From Parvibaculum sp963975745 (lineage in GTDB: Bacteria; Pseudomonadota; Alphaproteobacteria; Parvibaculales; Parvibaculaceae), in the NCBI RefSeq assembly GCF_963975745.1, contig NZ_CAXBIB010000005.1:62001-126000 (forward strand): a stretch of 64,000 nucleotides of DNA, in the 5' to 3' direction. Below are positions 17,897 to 26,878 of this stretch, in pieces (positions within the stretch are counted from its first letter, which is position 1; each line of letters opens with the position of its first letter). The notes under the pieces are model-generated. The model was not told where the DNA came from. It saw only the letters and a program-made list of their open reading frames with translations, and did not search any database. The position numbers and the translations under genes are program-made.

Positions 17897-18945
17897 GGCC
17901 GCCACTCCCGGACCAGCTCGACCAGTTCAGCAACGTGATCGGGCGGCGTTTGCGGAACGATGCCGTGACCGAGATTGAAAATGAACGGTCCGTGGCCCAG
18001 CGTGTCGAGGATATGGCGGACCTGTCTCTGCATTTCGGAACCGCCGGCAACCAGCAGCAACGGATCGAGATTGCCTTGAAGGCAAGTTGTCCCCTGCAAC
18101 CGATCCCGCGCCCAGCCAGGCGACATCGCAGTATCGAGGCTCAGCCCGTCGATTCCGGTCGCATCGAGATACGCGGCCGTCATCGGACCCGCACCGCGCG
18201 GAAAGCCGATCACCGGCACAGCCGGATAGCGCTGCTTCAGGGCCGTGCGAATTTCGGCCATCGGCGTCATCGCAAACCGCCTGAAGGAAAGTTCCGGCAG
18301 ACTGCCGGCCCAGGTATCGAAAATCTGCACCACTTCCGCACCGGCCTCGATCTGGGCCGAGAGATGCTCGATGGTTGCCGCGACCAGAAGATCGATCAGT
18401 TTCTGGAACTCATCCGGCGCCGTATAGACCCATGCCTTTGCCGCCGCCTGATCGGGCGATCCCCTGCCGCCAACCATATAGGTCGCCACGGTCCAGGGTG
18501 CTCCGGCAAAACCGATCAGCGTAGTCTCGGCCGGCAGGCTCCTGCGCAACCGCCGCACCGTCTCATAGACCGGCGCCAGTCTGTCCCGCAGCCCCTCGAC
18601 GCTTTTCAACTTTGCCAGTTCGCCGGCATTCCGGATCGGTTCGAGCACCGGACCTTCGCCTTCCTTGAAGGCAACAGGCTGACCGAGCGCATCGGGAACG
18701 ACCAGAATATCGGAGAACAGGATCGAGGCGTCGAAACCATAGCGCCGGATCGGCTGCAAGGTGACCTCCTCGGCGAAATCCGGCGTGTAGCAGAGATCGA
18801 GAAAGCTGCCGGCCTCGGCACGCACCTTCCGGTACTCGGGCAGGTAACGACCGGCCTGGCGCATCAGCCAGACAGGCACCTGATCGACCGGCTCGCGTCT
18901 CAATGCCTTGAGAAGCCGTTTCCCGCCAGCGCTTGCCGCTTTCAA
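17893..18945 (-). CDS. hemE: Uroporphyrinogen decarboxylase
   Basis: HemE makes coproporphyrinogen III from uroporphyrinogen III. The 350-residue product has the signature VPVWLMRQAGRYLPEYR near the N terminus, the FSDILVVPDALG segment and GFAGAPWTVATYM. It is the first gene of the leftward heme set and starts at the edge of the probable origin, the same position it has in Caulobacter and Rickettsia. Confidence 0.97.
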   Translation of the reverse strand: MKAASAGGKRLLKALRREPVDQVPVWLMRQAGRYLPEYRKVRAEAGSFLDLCYTPDFAEEVTLQPIRRYGFDASILFSDILVVPDALGQPVAFKEGEGPVLEPIRNAGELAKLKSVEGLRDRLAPVYETVRRLRRSLPAETTLIGFAGAPWTVATYMVGGRGSPDQAAAKAWVYTAPDEFQKLIDLLVAATIEHLSAQIEAGAEVVQIFDTWAGSLPELSFRRFAMTPMAEIRTALKQRYPAVPVIGFPRGAGPMTAAYLDATGIDGLSLDTAMSPGWARDRLQGTTCLQGNLDPLLLVAGGSEMQRQVRHILDTLGHGPFIFNLGHGIVPQTPPDHVAELVELVREWRP

Positions 18946-19492
18946 CCGTTCTTTCTCCTACGATTCAAGAATCTTAAAAATAGTGGATAGTGAAGGATGC
19001 CTGTGAATGGTGGGGATCAAATCCTTGCGCAGGCTTGTCCACAGATTGGAAAGGGCAGCTTCTTCGAAGCCCATGGCCGGTCCTTCATGCCACAGGCTGT
19101 GACAAAATACAGCCCGTCAAAGCGCTGCTCCTTTGGCTTCAGCGAGATAGGTTGGGGAGCGAAAGCGTCAACAAGACATGACGAACGGGGACAACTCGAC
19201 CGCCCGATTCCGACCGCCCGGTCATACCCGTTTTTCCGGACATGATCGCCGGTTTACGCAGCGGGGCACGATACGGGGGAGTAAAAACGAAACACGGGTA
19301 TGACTATGTAGGGCCTGGCGCGAAAGCGCGACTTACACCCGTTAATCACACGGATTCACAGGCGCGGCCACAACATGGCCGATAGCTGTTATGCCTCTTG
19401 CGCAAAAAGAATTGGCGCCTCTCCCCTGCCCCCGATACCTTTGCCGCGCCGGCCCGGAAGGGCGCCAGGAAAAGCAGGAACACGGCACAAGA
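18946..19492. other. Probable chromosomal replication origin (oriC)
   Basis: This 547-bp gap separates divergent hemE and the ppsR-type gene, the conserved oriC address in alphaproteobacteria. DnaA-box-like 9-mers, written in box orientation, are CTATCCACT (18982-18990, minus), CCATTCACA (19002-19010, minus), TTGTCCACA (19035-19043), TTTGTCACA (19098-19106, minus), TTAATCACA (19342-19350) and GGATTCACA (19352-19360). None is a perfect TTATCCACA. Four GANTC methylation sites are present at 18962, 18969, 19206 and 19353. An AT-rich patch (18961-18990) next to hemE could be the unwinding region. No gene is seen. Confidence 0.8.
19221..19304. repeat. 10-bp inverted repeat inside oriC
   Basis: GTCATACCCG at 19221-19230 and its exact inverse CGGGTATGAC at 19295-19304 face each other across 64 bp. 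The left arm is followed by TTTTT and the right arm is preceded by a matching AAAAACGA tract, extending the symmetry. It does not resemble a DnaA, CtrA or IHF consensus, so another origin-binding factor is possible. Confidence 0.6.
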
Positions 19493-20317
19493 ATGAGCGG
19501 CAAACGCGTCTTCCATCTCCATCTGGTCTCCGACGCCACCGGCGAAACGCTGAACACGGTGGCCCGCGCGGCCTGCGCGCAATATGAAGACGCACGCCCG
19601 ATCGAGCATGTCTATGCGCTGGTGCGCGGACCCAAGCAGCTTGAGCGCGTGCTGGGCGAGATCGAATCCGCACCCGGGATCGTGATGTTCACGATGGTCA
19701 ATGACGAACTGCGCGACCGGCTCGAACGGCGCTGCCGCGAATTGCAGTCGCCCTGCATTTCGGTTCTCGATCCGGCCATGCAGGCACTCGGTCAGTATCT
19801 CGGCAAGGAGAGCTCGCACAAACCCGGTTCGCAACACACAATGGATGCCGAATATTTCGGCCGCATCACCGCGCTGAACTTCACCATGGCGCATGACGAC
19901 GGACAGTCGGCCGGCGATCTCAACGAAGCCGACATCATCCTGCTCGGCGTCAGCCGCACCTCGAAGACGCCGACCTGCATCTATCTGGCCAATCGTGGCA
20001 TCAAGGCCGCCAATATCCCGATCGTGCCCGGCACGATCCTGCCGCCGGACCTCGAGACGGTCGAGCATCCGCTGATCGTCGGTCTGACAACCAGCCCCGA
20101 TCGCCTGGTGCAAATCCGCAAGAACAGGCTGCTTTCGCTGCACGAGAAGGCCGACACGGCCTATGTCGAGCCGGAAGTCGTTGCCGAAGAGGTTGCCTTT
20201 GCCCGCAAGCTGTTTGCCCGCAATGGCTGGCCGGTGATCGATGTGACGCGCCGTTCGATCGAGGAAACCGCGGCTGCGGTACTCAACCTCTATAATGAGC
20301 GGCAAAAGATCAGCTGA
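19493..20317 (+). CDS. Pyruvate,phosphate dikinase / PEP synthase regulatory protein (DUF299)
   Basis: These bifunctional serine/threonine kinases and Pi-dependent phosphorylases switch PPDK or PEP synthase on and off. The 274-residue product starts MSGKRVFHLHLVSDATGETL and has the nucleotide-binding motif GVSRTSKTPTCIYLANRG near residue 156. It is the homologue of the gene that flanks oriC in Caulobacter and Rickettsia. I start at ATG 19493, where similarity begins; the frame is open further upstream into the origin. Whether the target is PPDK or PEP synthase cannot be told here. Confidence 0.93.
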   Translation: MSGKRVFHLHLVSDATGETLNTVARAACAQYEDARPIEHVYALVRGPKQLERVLGEIESAPGIVMFTMVNDELRDRLERRCRELQSPCISVLDPAMQALGQYLGKESSHKPGSQHTMDAEYFGRITALNFTMAHDDGQSAGDLNEADIILLGVSRTSKTPTCIYLANRGIKAANIPIVPGTILPPDLETVEHPLIVGLTTSPDRLVQIRKNRLLSLHEKADTAYVEPEVVAEEVAFARKLFARNGWPVIDVTRRSIEETAAAVLNLYNERQKIS

Positions 20318-20322
20318 CCGGC

Positions 20323-20931
20323 ATGACGAAACCTTCCCTCATCCTGGCATCGGCCAGCGCCGTGCGCGCGACCCTTCTGAAGGGCGCCGGCCTTGCTTTC
20401 GAGATCGTGGATTCGCGGCTTGATGAAGATGCGTTGAAGGAAGGATTCGCCGGCCGCGAGGGAGCGGACGAAACCGATATGCTGGCGCTGAAACTTGCCG
20501 AGGAAAAGGCAAGGGCCGTTTCGCAACGGCATCCGGCCGCGTTCGTGATCGGTGCCGACCAGATCCTGTCCTGTGAAGGCCGCCGCTACGACAAGCCGCG
20601 CTCGATGGAAGAAGCGCGCGCCAATTTGCAGGCTTTTCGCGGTCGCCCGCATATTCTCCACAGCGGCGTTGCGCTGGCGGCAAACGATGTCGTCATCTGG
20701 CGCCATGCTGCACAGGCCCATCTGACCATGCGCGACTTCAGCGACACATTTCTCGATGAATATCTGGCCAATGCCGGTGAGAAGGTGATGAAAAGCGTTG
20801 GCTGCTATCAGCTCGAGGGGCCCGGCGTGCAGCTTTTCGAGCAGATCGAAGGCGACTACTTCACCATTCTCGGACTGCCCTTGCTGCCGCTGCTGGCCGA
20901 ATTGCGCCGGCATGGCGTGGTGACGCCATGA
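20323..20931 (+). CDS. maf: Maf-family nucleoside triphosphate pyrophosphatase
   Basis: Maf proteins hydrolyse non-canonical or methylated NTPs to monophosphates. The 202-residue product begins PSLILASASAVRATLLKGAG, with the family's SxSxxR pattern, and has IGADQILSCEG with the catalytic aspartate. It lies five bases after the regulator gene and overlaps aroE by four bases (ATGA). The origin-flanking order maf-aroE-coaE-dnaQ is conserved in the class. Confidence 0.93.
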   Translation: MTKPSLILASASAVRATLLKGAGLAFEIVDSRLDEDALKEGFAGREGADETDMLALKLAEEKARAVSQRHPAAFVIGADQILSCEGRRYDKPRSMEEARANLQAFRGRPHILHSGVALAANDVVIWRHAAQAHLTMRDFSDTFLDEYLANAGEKVMKSVGCYQLEGPGVQLFEQIEGDYFTILGLPLLPLLAELRRHGVVTP

Positions 20932-21806
20932 CCGAGCCGAGCAAGGAGCGGGCGCCCGCCGAGAAGGATCTCAAGCGAGTCTGCGTCATCGGCTGGCCGG
21001 TCGCGCATTCGCGCTCTCCGCTGATCCACACATACTGGATCGAGAAATACGCAATCCCCGATGCCGAATATGTGAGCCTTGCCGTTGCGCCGGACGGCGC
21101 CGCACAGACGATCCGCGAATTGCCCTCGCTCGGATTCATCGGCGCCAATGTGACGGTGCCGCACAAGGAAACGGCATTTGCCGCGCTCGACCGCCATGAT
21201 GCGGTGGCAAGACGCCTGAAGGCGGTCAATACGATTGTCACCACGGCAAAAGGCCTCGAGGGCCGCAACACGGATGGCTATGGCTTCATCGCCAATTTGA
21301 AGGATCGCGCATCATCCTGGGCGGCTGCTGCCGGACCTGCGGTGATCCTCGGTGCCGGTGGTGCGGCACGCGCGATCGCCGCCGCCCTCGAAGACGAAGG
21401 CGCGCCCGAAATCCGCATCGTCAACCGGACGCGGTCGCGTGCCGAGGCGCTGATGCGCGATCTCGAACTCAAATCGGCGAAAGTCTTTTCGACCGCCGAA
21501 GCGGCAAGGGCGCTCGATGGCGCGGGGCTCCTCGTCAACACGACCACGCTGGGCATGAAGGGCGAGAACGATGTGACCATCGATCTGGCGCCGTTGCCGC
21601 AATCGGCGCTGGTCACCGACATCGTCTATACGCCGCTCGAAACCGGACTGCTGCGCCGCGCCCGCGAAGCCGGGCACCCGACGGTCGACGGGCTCGGCAT
21701 GCTGCTGCATCAGGCGGTGCCGGGCTTCGAGGCCTGGTTCGGCGTGCGCCCCGACGTCACCGCGGAATTGCGCAATCTCGTGCTGGCCGACATCGGAAAG
21801 AAGTGA
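20928..21806 (+). CDS. aroE: Shikimate dehydrogenase
   Basis: AroE reduces 3-dehydroshikimate with NADPH. The 292-residue product has the substrate-site motif GWPVAHSRSPLIH near the N terminus and the catalytic lysine/aspartate region NVTVPHKETAFAALD. NTDGYGF and the nucleotide loop LGAGGAARAIAAAL follow, then NRTRSRA, typical of NADPH preference. The start overlaps the maf stop. Confidence 0.96.
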   Translation: MTEPSKERAPAEKDLKRVCVIGWPVAHSRSPLIHTYWIEKYAIPDAEYVSLAVAPDGAAQTIRELPSLGFIGANVTVPHKETAFAALDRHDAVARRLKAVNTIVTTAKGLEGRNTDGYGFIANLKDRASSWAAAAGPAVILGAGGAARAIAAALEDEGAPEIRIVNRTRSRAEALMRDLELKSAKVFSTAEAARALDGAGLLVNTTTLGMKGENDVTIDLAPLPQSALVTDIVYTPLETGLLRRAREAGHPTVDGLGMLLHQAVPGFEAWFGVRPDVTAELRNLVLADIGKK

Positions 21807-21819
21807 AAGGAACCGGATC

Positions 21820-22446
21820 ATGCTCCTTATCGGCCTTACCGGCTCCATCGGCATGGGAAAATCGGAAACCGCAAAGATGTTCCGCGCACTCGGTGTGCCG
21901 GTCTATGACGCCGATGCCGCTGTCCATGCGCTTTACGAGAAGGGCGGCAAGGCCGTCGAGCCGATCCGTGCCGCCTTCCCGTCTGCGATTGTCGACGACG
22001 CGGTCGACCGCAAGGCGCTGTCGCGCTGCGTGCTCGGCCTGCCGGACGAGATGAGAAAACTCGAAGCGATCGTCCATCCGCTGGTCGGCGACGCGCAGGT
22101 CACCTTTCTGCGCGAGAGCCTGGCTGCCGGCCACAGGATGGCGGTGCTCGACATTCCGCTGCTCTACGAAACCGGCGGCGAAGCCCGCGTCGACGTGGTG
22201 GTGGTGGTGTCCGCACCCTACGATTTGCAGAAGACGCGCGTTCTGGCGCGGCCCGACATGGACGAGGCGAAATTCGCGGCCATCCACGCCAAACAGGTCC
22301 CCGATGCCGAAAAGCGCGCCCGCGCCGATTTCATCGTCGAAAGCGACAAGGGGCTCGATCATGCGCGCGCGCAGGTCGCTGCCATCGTCGAGGCATTGAA
22401 GAGCCGCGAGGGCAAGGTGCTGAAGGAAAGGCTCGGCAAGGCCTAG
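21820..22446 (+). CDS. coaE: Dephospho-CoA kinase
   Basis: CoaE phosphorylates dephospho-CoA in the last step of CoA synthesis. The 208-residue product starts with the P-loop LIGLTGSIGMGKSETAKMF and has VYDADAAVHALY and IPLLYETGG in the expected order. It is 13 bases after aroE. A second CoA gene, coaA, is elsewhere in the window. Confidence 0.96.
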   Translation: MLLIGLTGSIGMGKSETAKMFRALGVPVYDADAAVHALYEKGGKAVEPIRAAFPSAIVDDAVDRKALSRCVLGLPDEMRKLEAIVHPLVGDAQVTFLRESLAAGHRMAVLDIPLLYETGGEARVDVVVVVSAPYDLQKTRVLARPDMDEAKFAAIHAKQVPDAEKRARADFIVESDKGLDHARAQVAAIVEALKSREGKVLKERLGKA

Positions 22447-22468
22447 TTCAGGGCGTTAGAATGGCGTC

Positions 22469-22897
22469 ATGGAACAAAGACTGAGCCTGATCACGCTGGG
22501 TGTCGCCGATCTCGGCCGCGCCCGCGGCTTCTACGAGACGCTGGGCTGGCGGACATTGCCGCAAAGCAACGACAGCGTCGCCTTCTATCAATGCGGCGGT
22601 ATCGTCTTCGCCCTGTTCGGCCGCAATGCGCTGGCCGAAGATGCCAATCTGGCGCCCCATGGCGAAGGTTTTTCGGGCATCGCGCTGGCGCATAATGTGC
22701 GCGAAAAGGACGAGGTGGATGCGCTGCTGGCAGAAGCCGAAGCGGCCGGCGGAAAGATCCTGAAGCGCGGCTGCGATGCTTTCTGGGGCGGCTATACGGG
22801 CTATTTCGCCGATCCCGACGGGCATGTCTGGGAAGTGGCCTGGAATCCCGGCGCGATTATCGGTGCGGATGGCAGCTTCCGTTTTGCCGAACGCTGA
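22469..22897 (+). CDS. VOC-family (glyoxalase-like) protein
   Basis: The 142-residue protein has a paired beta-alpha-beta-beta-beta fold pattern: LITLGVADLGRARGFYETLG at the N terminus and YTGYFADPDGHVWEVAWNPG at the C terminus. Members bind a metal and act as lyases, dioxygenases or resistance proteins, so no reaction is assigned. It sits between coaE and dnaQ, which are commonly adjacent, and looks like a lineage-specific addition to that operon. Confidence 0.88.
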   Translation: MEQRLSLITLGVADLGRARGFYETLGWRTLPQSNDSVAFYQCGGIVFALFGRNALAEDANLAPHGEGFSGIALAHNVREKDEVDALLAEAEAAGGKILKRGCDAFWGGYTGYFADPDGHVWEVAWNPGAIIGADGSFRFAER

Positions 22898-22922
22898 GAG
22901 AGAAAGCGGAGACAACGAGCCG

Positions 22923-23621
22923 ATGCGCGAAATCGTTCTCGATACCGAAACCACCGGCCTCTCGCCACAGGATGGCCATCGTCTGGTCGAGCTTGGTTGC
23001 ATCGAGCTCTTCAACCATATGGCGACCGGGAAATTCTTTCATACCTATCTCGATCCCGAACGCGACATGCCGGACGGGGCGCAGAAGATTCACGGCCTCT
23101 CGGCCGAGTTTCTCAGCGGCAAACCGAAATTCGCCGACAAGGCGGATGAGTTCCTGGAGTTTATCGGCGAGGATCCGCTGGTCATTCACAATGCAAATTT
23201 CGACATGGGATTCATCAATGCCGAGCTGGCGCGGATCGGCCGTCCGGCCTTGCCGATGGCACGCGCCATCGACACGCTCGACATCGCGCGGCGGCGCTTT
23301 CCAGGCGCGCAGAACAATCTCGATGCGCTGTGCCGGCGTTTCAACGTCGACAATTCGGGCCGCACGAAACATGGTGCGCTGCTCGACTCGGAGCTTCTGG
23401 CCGAGGTCTATCTGGAACTGATGGGCGGGCGCCAGCCCGGTCTCGTGCTGCAGGCCGAGATCGACGCGGCCCGCGCCAATGGCACCGAGCCTGTCCGGTC
23501 GCAGGCCCGGCCGCGTCCCGAACCGCTGCCGCCACGCCTGACCGCGGCCGAGCGCGAGGCCCATGAGGCCTTTGTCGGGGACTTGCGCGGCGAAACCCTG
23601 TGGGCGGCGTCGAAACCCTGA
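22923..23621 (+). CDS. dnaQ: DNA polymerase III epsilon subunit (proofreading exonuclease)
   Basis: DnaQ is the 3'-5' exonuclease of the replicative polymerase. The 232-residue product has Exo I VLDTETTGL at residues 5-13, Exo II region VIHNANFDMGFIN and Exo III HGALLDSELLAEVY, giving the DEDDh set. The C-terminal linker (PRPEPLPPRLTAAE) leads to the alpha-binding tail. I start at ATG 22923; a longer frame into the VOC gene is a shadow. Confidence 0.95.
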   Translation: MREIVLDTETTGLSPQDGHRLVELGCIELFNHMATGKFFHTYLDPERDMPDGAQKIHGLSAEFLSGKPKFADKADEFLEFIGEDPLVIHNANFDMGFINAELARIGRPALPMARAIDTLDIARRRFPGAQNNLDALCRRFNVDNSGRTKHGALLDSELLAEVYLELMGGRQPGLVLQAEIDAARANGTEPVRSQARPRPEPLPPRLTAAEREAHEAFVGDLRGETLWAASKP

Positions 23622-23631
23622 CCGGGTCGGA

Positions 23632-24132
23632 TCAGTTGGGCTGGCCGCTACCGGCCGGCTCCTGGGCCATCTGCTGACGGCGCTGCTGATAAAGCGTGAC
23701 GAAATCGATCGGGTCGATCATCAGCGGCGGAAAACCGCCATCGCGCGTCAGGTCGCCAATGATCCGGCGCGCGAAGGGGAAGATCTGGCGCGGGCACTCG
23801 ACCACCAGAACCCCTTCGAGATTGGCCTCCGGAATATTGGTCAGCCGGAACAGGCCGGCATAATCGAGCTCGACCAGGAACATCGTCTTGTCGCCGGTCT
23901 TGGCATCGGCGCCGAGCTTCAGGGACACTTCGTAGTCGGTGTCGCTCATGCGCTGCACGCCGACATCGACCCGCACCGAAATATTGGGCTGTTCCTCGAC
24001 CGGGCCGAGCGATTGCGGCGCATTCGGATTCTCGAAAGAGAGATCCTTCACATACTGCGTCAATATCCGAAGTTGTGCGACGGCAGGTTGCCCGGCGTTG
24101 TTCGCGTCATTGTTGGTGCTCTGATCCGACAT
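23632..24132 (-). CDS. secB: Protein-export chaperone SecB
   Basis: SecB keeps precursor proteins unfolded and passes them to SecA. The 166-residue product has the core ILTQYVKDLSFENPNAP near residue 23 and the conserved CPRQIFPFARRIIGDLTRDGGFPPLMIDPIDF split between two strands and a helix. The C terminus ends in a QQRRQQMAQ tail. Its end is 10 bases from the end of dnaQ, so the two are convergent. Confidence 0.95.
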   Translation of the reverse strand: MSDQSTNNDANNAGQPAVAQLRILTQYVKDLSFENPNAPQSLGPVEEQPNISVRVDVGVQRMSDTDYEVSLKLGADAKTGDKTMFLVELDYAGLFRLTNIPEANLEGVLVVECPRQIFPFARRIIGDLTRDGGFPPLMIDPIDFVTLYQQRRQQMAQEPAGSGQPN

Positions 24133-24232
24133 CCCGGCCGCTCCCGATATTCTTCAGTAAAGACATGCGTCAGCAAATGACGAGGCTGCTGGCTACCACG
24201 GAACCCGATCCGCGACAAGAAAGCCGGGCCGT

Positions 24233-24742
24233 TCAATCATCGTTGCGGCCGGGCGGCAGGCGCCGCGATGCGGGGTCGTTGCCGGGTTCCGCATCGGGCG
24301 CCGGATCGACTTCCCAGTCTTCCGCCTCGATGATCGGGCCGCCCGGACCGGGCCGCATATGCGCGGCGTGGACATGGAGATGGGCCCGCTGTGCGAAGCG
24401 CCGTGCCGCAAACCGCGCGGCGAGGCGGCGCAGCGGCGCGACCAGCAGCAAGACCCCGAGGGCGGAAGTCAGAAAGCCCGGCGTCGCCATCAGAAGCGCG
24501 GCGACGAACAGGAGGGTGCCATCCAGCATTTCGGCCACCGGCGGTTCGCCGCGCTGCATGGCGGCTTGCGCGCGCCGCAGCGTCGCCGGCCCCTGCAGCC
24601 GCATCAGCCAGATGCCGGCCAGCGCACTCAACGCGACAAGGCCGACGACCGGCCAGGCGCCGATGACGCGGCCGGTTTCGACGAACAGGGCGATCTCGGC
24701 CAGCGGCAGGCCGACAAGGACCAGGAAAACGAAGAGGGGCAA
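24233..24742 (-). CDS. fxsA: FxsA-family membrane protein
   Basis: The 169-residue product has hydrophobic helices at about residues 1-22, 28-47, 70-87 and 88-105. It carries the FxsA signature LPLAEIALFVETGRVIG and GIWLMRLQGPATLRRAQAAM, and a soluble acidic tail follows. In E. coli, FxsA overproduction relieves F-plasmid exclusion of phage T7; its normal role is unknown. The position beside secB and the Tim44-like gene is conserved in the class. Confidence 0.9.
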   Translation of the reverse strand: MPLFVFLVLVGLPLAEIALFVETGRVIGAWPVVGLVALSALAGIWLMRLQGPATLRRAQAAMQRGEPPVAEMLDGTLLFVAALLMATPGFLTSALGVLLLVAPLRRLAARFAARRFAQRAHLHVHAAHMRPGPGGPIIEAEDWEVDPAPDAEPGNDPASRRLPPGRNDD

Positions 24743-24960
24743 GGCGTTTCCAGGGGCATTTGGCCCCGCAAGGGTGAATCGCGGGCAATCCGTCGCGACG
24801 GCTCCGGTAGCAAATTCGCTTCAATTGCCCTAGGTTAGAATTACAGTAGCGAGCTTGGAGGCGTCCGTCACCCATTGGGCGGCGCGGGGCTGCTGCTCTA
24901 TATGAAAACAGGGGCCCGGCAAGGGTCCGATCCGGCTCACAGGCAAGGCTCATCGAGCGA

Positions 24961-25722
24961 ATGGACGGCGGCTTGACACTTCTCAACATCATTCTGCTCG
25001 CGATTGCGATCGGCGTTTTTCTGAAGCTCAGAAGCGTACTCGGCCGCCGCACCGGCCATGAGCGCCCGCCTTACGACCCCTATTCCGATGCGGGCAATCC
25101 GGCCGGCGGCACGCCGGCGGGCAACGACAAGGTCGTGACGCTGCCGACACGCCCGCGCACAAAGGCCGACAGCGCCGGCCGCAGCCGTACCGTCGATGCA
25201 GCAGGCGACCCTTTCGCCGAGCCCTTCGAAATTCGCAATCGCTGGCGCGGCATCGCCGAAGACGGTACACCGCTGGCCGATACGCTGACCGCCATTTCGC
25301 AGATCGATCGCGGTTTCGATGCCGAAGCCTTTCTGGGCGGCGCACGCGCGGCCTATGAAATGATCGTCACGGCCTATGCCGAAGGCGACCGCGCGGCCTT
25401 GCGGCCGCTGCTGAGCGCCGAAGTCTTTGCCGGATTCGATTCCGCCATTGCTGCGCGGGAAAGCAAGAATTTGCAGGTGGAACAGAGCTTCATCGGCATC
25501 GACAGGGCAAAGCTCAGTGCGGCCGCGCTTGACGGCACGCGCGCGCGCCTGACCGTCACCTTCCGCAGCCAGTTGACTTCCTGCACCAAGAACGCAGACG
25601 GCGTTGTCGTCGAGGGCGATCCGGTGACGATCCGCGAGGTCAACGATGTCTGGACCTTCGAGCGCGACGTGAAGAGCCGCGATCCGAACTGGAAGCTGGT
25701 CGCGACCGGCGCTTCCGCCTGA
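24961..25722 (+). CDS. Tim44-like domain protein (TimA type)
   Basis: The 253-residue product has one N-terminal membrane helix (LLNIILLAIAIGVFLKLRSV), a disordered proline/glycine-rich linker and a C-terminal Tim44 domain. That domain contains GARAAYEMIVTAYAEGDRAA and ends with VWTFERDVKSRDPNWKLVAT. Bacterial homologues are linked to membrane protein insertion, the role of mitochondrial Tim44. Its promoter region is shared with fxsA on the opposite strand (218 bp). mltA follows 11 bases later. Confidence 0.92.
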   Translation: MDGGLTLLNIILLAIAIGVFLKLRSVLGRRTGHERPPYDPYSDAGNPAGGTPAGNDKVVTLPTRPRTKADSAGRSRTVDAAGDPFAEPFEIRNRWRGIAEDGTPLADTLTAISQIDRGFDAEAFLGGARAAYEMIVTAYAEGDRAALRPLLSAEVFAGFDSAIAARESKNLQVEQSFIGIDRAKLSAAALDGTRARLTVTFRSQLTSCTKNADGVVVEGDPVTIREVNDVWTFERDVKSRDPNWKLVATGASA

Positions 25723-25733
25723 CCGGCGCGGCG

Positions 25734-26864
25734 ATGCGCCGGCTGATGCGATCTCTCCTGCCGGCCTTGTTGGTGCTGGCCGTTCTGTCCTGTGCGCCGG
25801 GAGCGACCGTCATGGATGCGCGTGCAAATGTGGCCGCGATGTCTTTTGCCGATCTCGCAGGCTGGGCCGAAGACGACCACGCCGCCGCGCTTGCGGCCTT
25901 TGCCCGCTCCTGTGCCCGCATCGCAGAGCTCGATGCCGGCGCGCCGCTCGACGGCAAGACCGGCGCCGGATCGATCTATGGCCGGGCCGGCGACTGGCAA
26001 CCGGCCTGTGCCGCGGCGCTGCAGCCGGTCGCACCCGGCTCGGCGCGCGGCTTCTTCGAACACTGGTTCGTGCCGGTGCGCCTTCCGGCCGAGACGGGCC
26101 TCTTCACCGGCTATTACGAACCCGAAATGCGCGGCGCGTTGACCCGCCACGGGCCCTATCAGACGCCGGTACTCGCGCCGCCGCCGGGCTTCGAGATGCG
26201 TCCGGGCGGGGCCGGGTTTCCGACCCGTCGCGAAATCGAGGACGGCGCGCTCGATCATGATGCGCTGGCGCTGGTCTGGCTCGAAAGTCCGGTCGACGCC
26301 TTCTTCCTGCATGTCCAGGGCTCAGGCCGCGTGCGTCTCGAGAACGGCGAGACAGTGCGCCTCGCCTTCGCCGCGAAAAGCGGCCACGAATATACCTCCA
26401 TCGGCAAGGTGCTGATCGATCGCGGGGCGATCCGGCGCGAGGATGTCTCGATGCAGACGATCCGCGCCTGGCTCGAGGCCAACCCGGCGGAGGGCCGCGA
26501 CGTGATGCGGCAGAACGATTCCTATATTTTCTTCCGTCTACTGAGGAATACCGATCCGGCACTTGGCCCGCCCGGCGCCGAAGGCGTCAACCTGACGCCG
26601 CGCCGCAGTCTCGCAGTCGATCGCACGCTGCATCCGCTCGGTTCGCTGTTCTGGCTGACGACGCGGCATCCGACACCCGATGGCCGCGGCGAAGTGCCGT
26701 TCGCGCATCTGATGGTCGCGCAGGACACGGGCTCGGCGATCCTGGGGCGGCAGCGCGGCGACATTTTTTTCGGCTCGGGCGACGAACCCGGCGAGATCGC
26801 CGGCCGCATGAAGGCCGAAGGCACGCTTGTCGCATTGCTGCCGAAAACCATCGCCCCCCGATAG
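25734..26864 (+). CDS. mltA: Membrane-bound lytic murein transglycosylase A
   Basis: MltA cleaves peptidoglycan glycan strands to 1,6-anhydromuropeptides. The 376-residue product has a signal sequence with a possible lipobox (VLAVLSC), the MltA domain with LFTGYYEPEMRG and DAFFLHVQGSGR, and a C-terminal 3D domain. The catalytic aspartate is expected in VAQDTGSAILG or RGDIFFGSG. The order Tim44-like, mltA, Smr, XRE is a conserved alphaproteobacterial cluster. Confidence 0.94.
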   Translation: MRRLMRSLLPALLVLAVLSCAPGATVMDARANVAAMSFADLAGWAEDDHAAALAAFARSCARIAELDAGAPLDGKTGAGSIYGRAGDWQPACAAALQPVAPGSARGFFEHWFVPVRLPAETGLFTGYYEPEMRGALTRHGPYQTPVLAPPPGFEMRPGGAGFPTRREIEDGALDHDALALVWLESPVDAFFLHVQGSGRVRLENGETVRLAFAAKSGHEYTSIGKVLIDRGAIRREDVSMQTIRAWLEANPAEGRDVMRQNDSYIFFRLLRNTDPALGPPGAEGVNLTPRRSLAVDRTLHPLGSLFWLTTRHPTPDGRGEVPFAHLMVAQDTGSAILGRQRGDIFFGSGDEPGEIAGRMKAEGTLVALLPKTIAPR

Positions 26865-26878
26865 GCCGGAGGCGCTTG

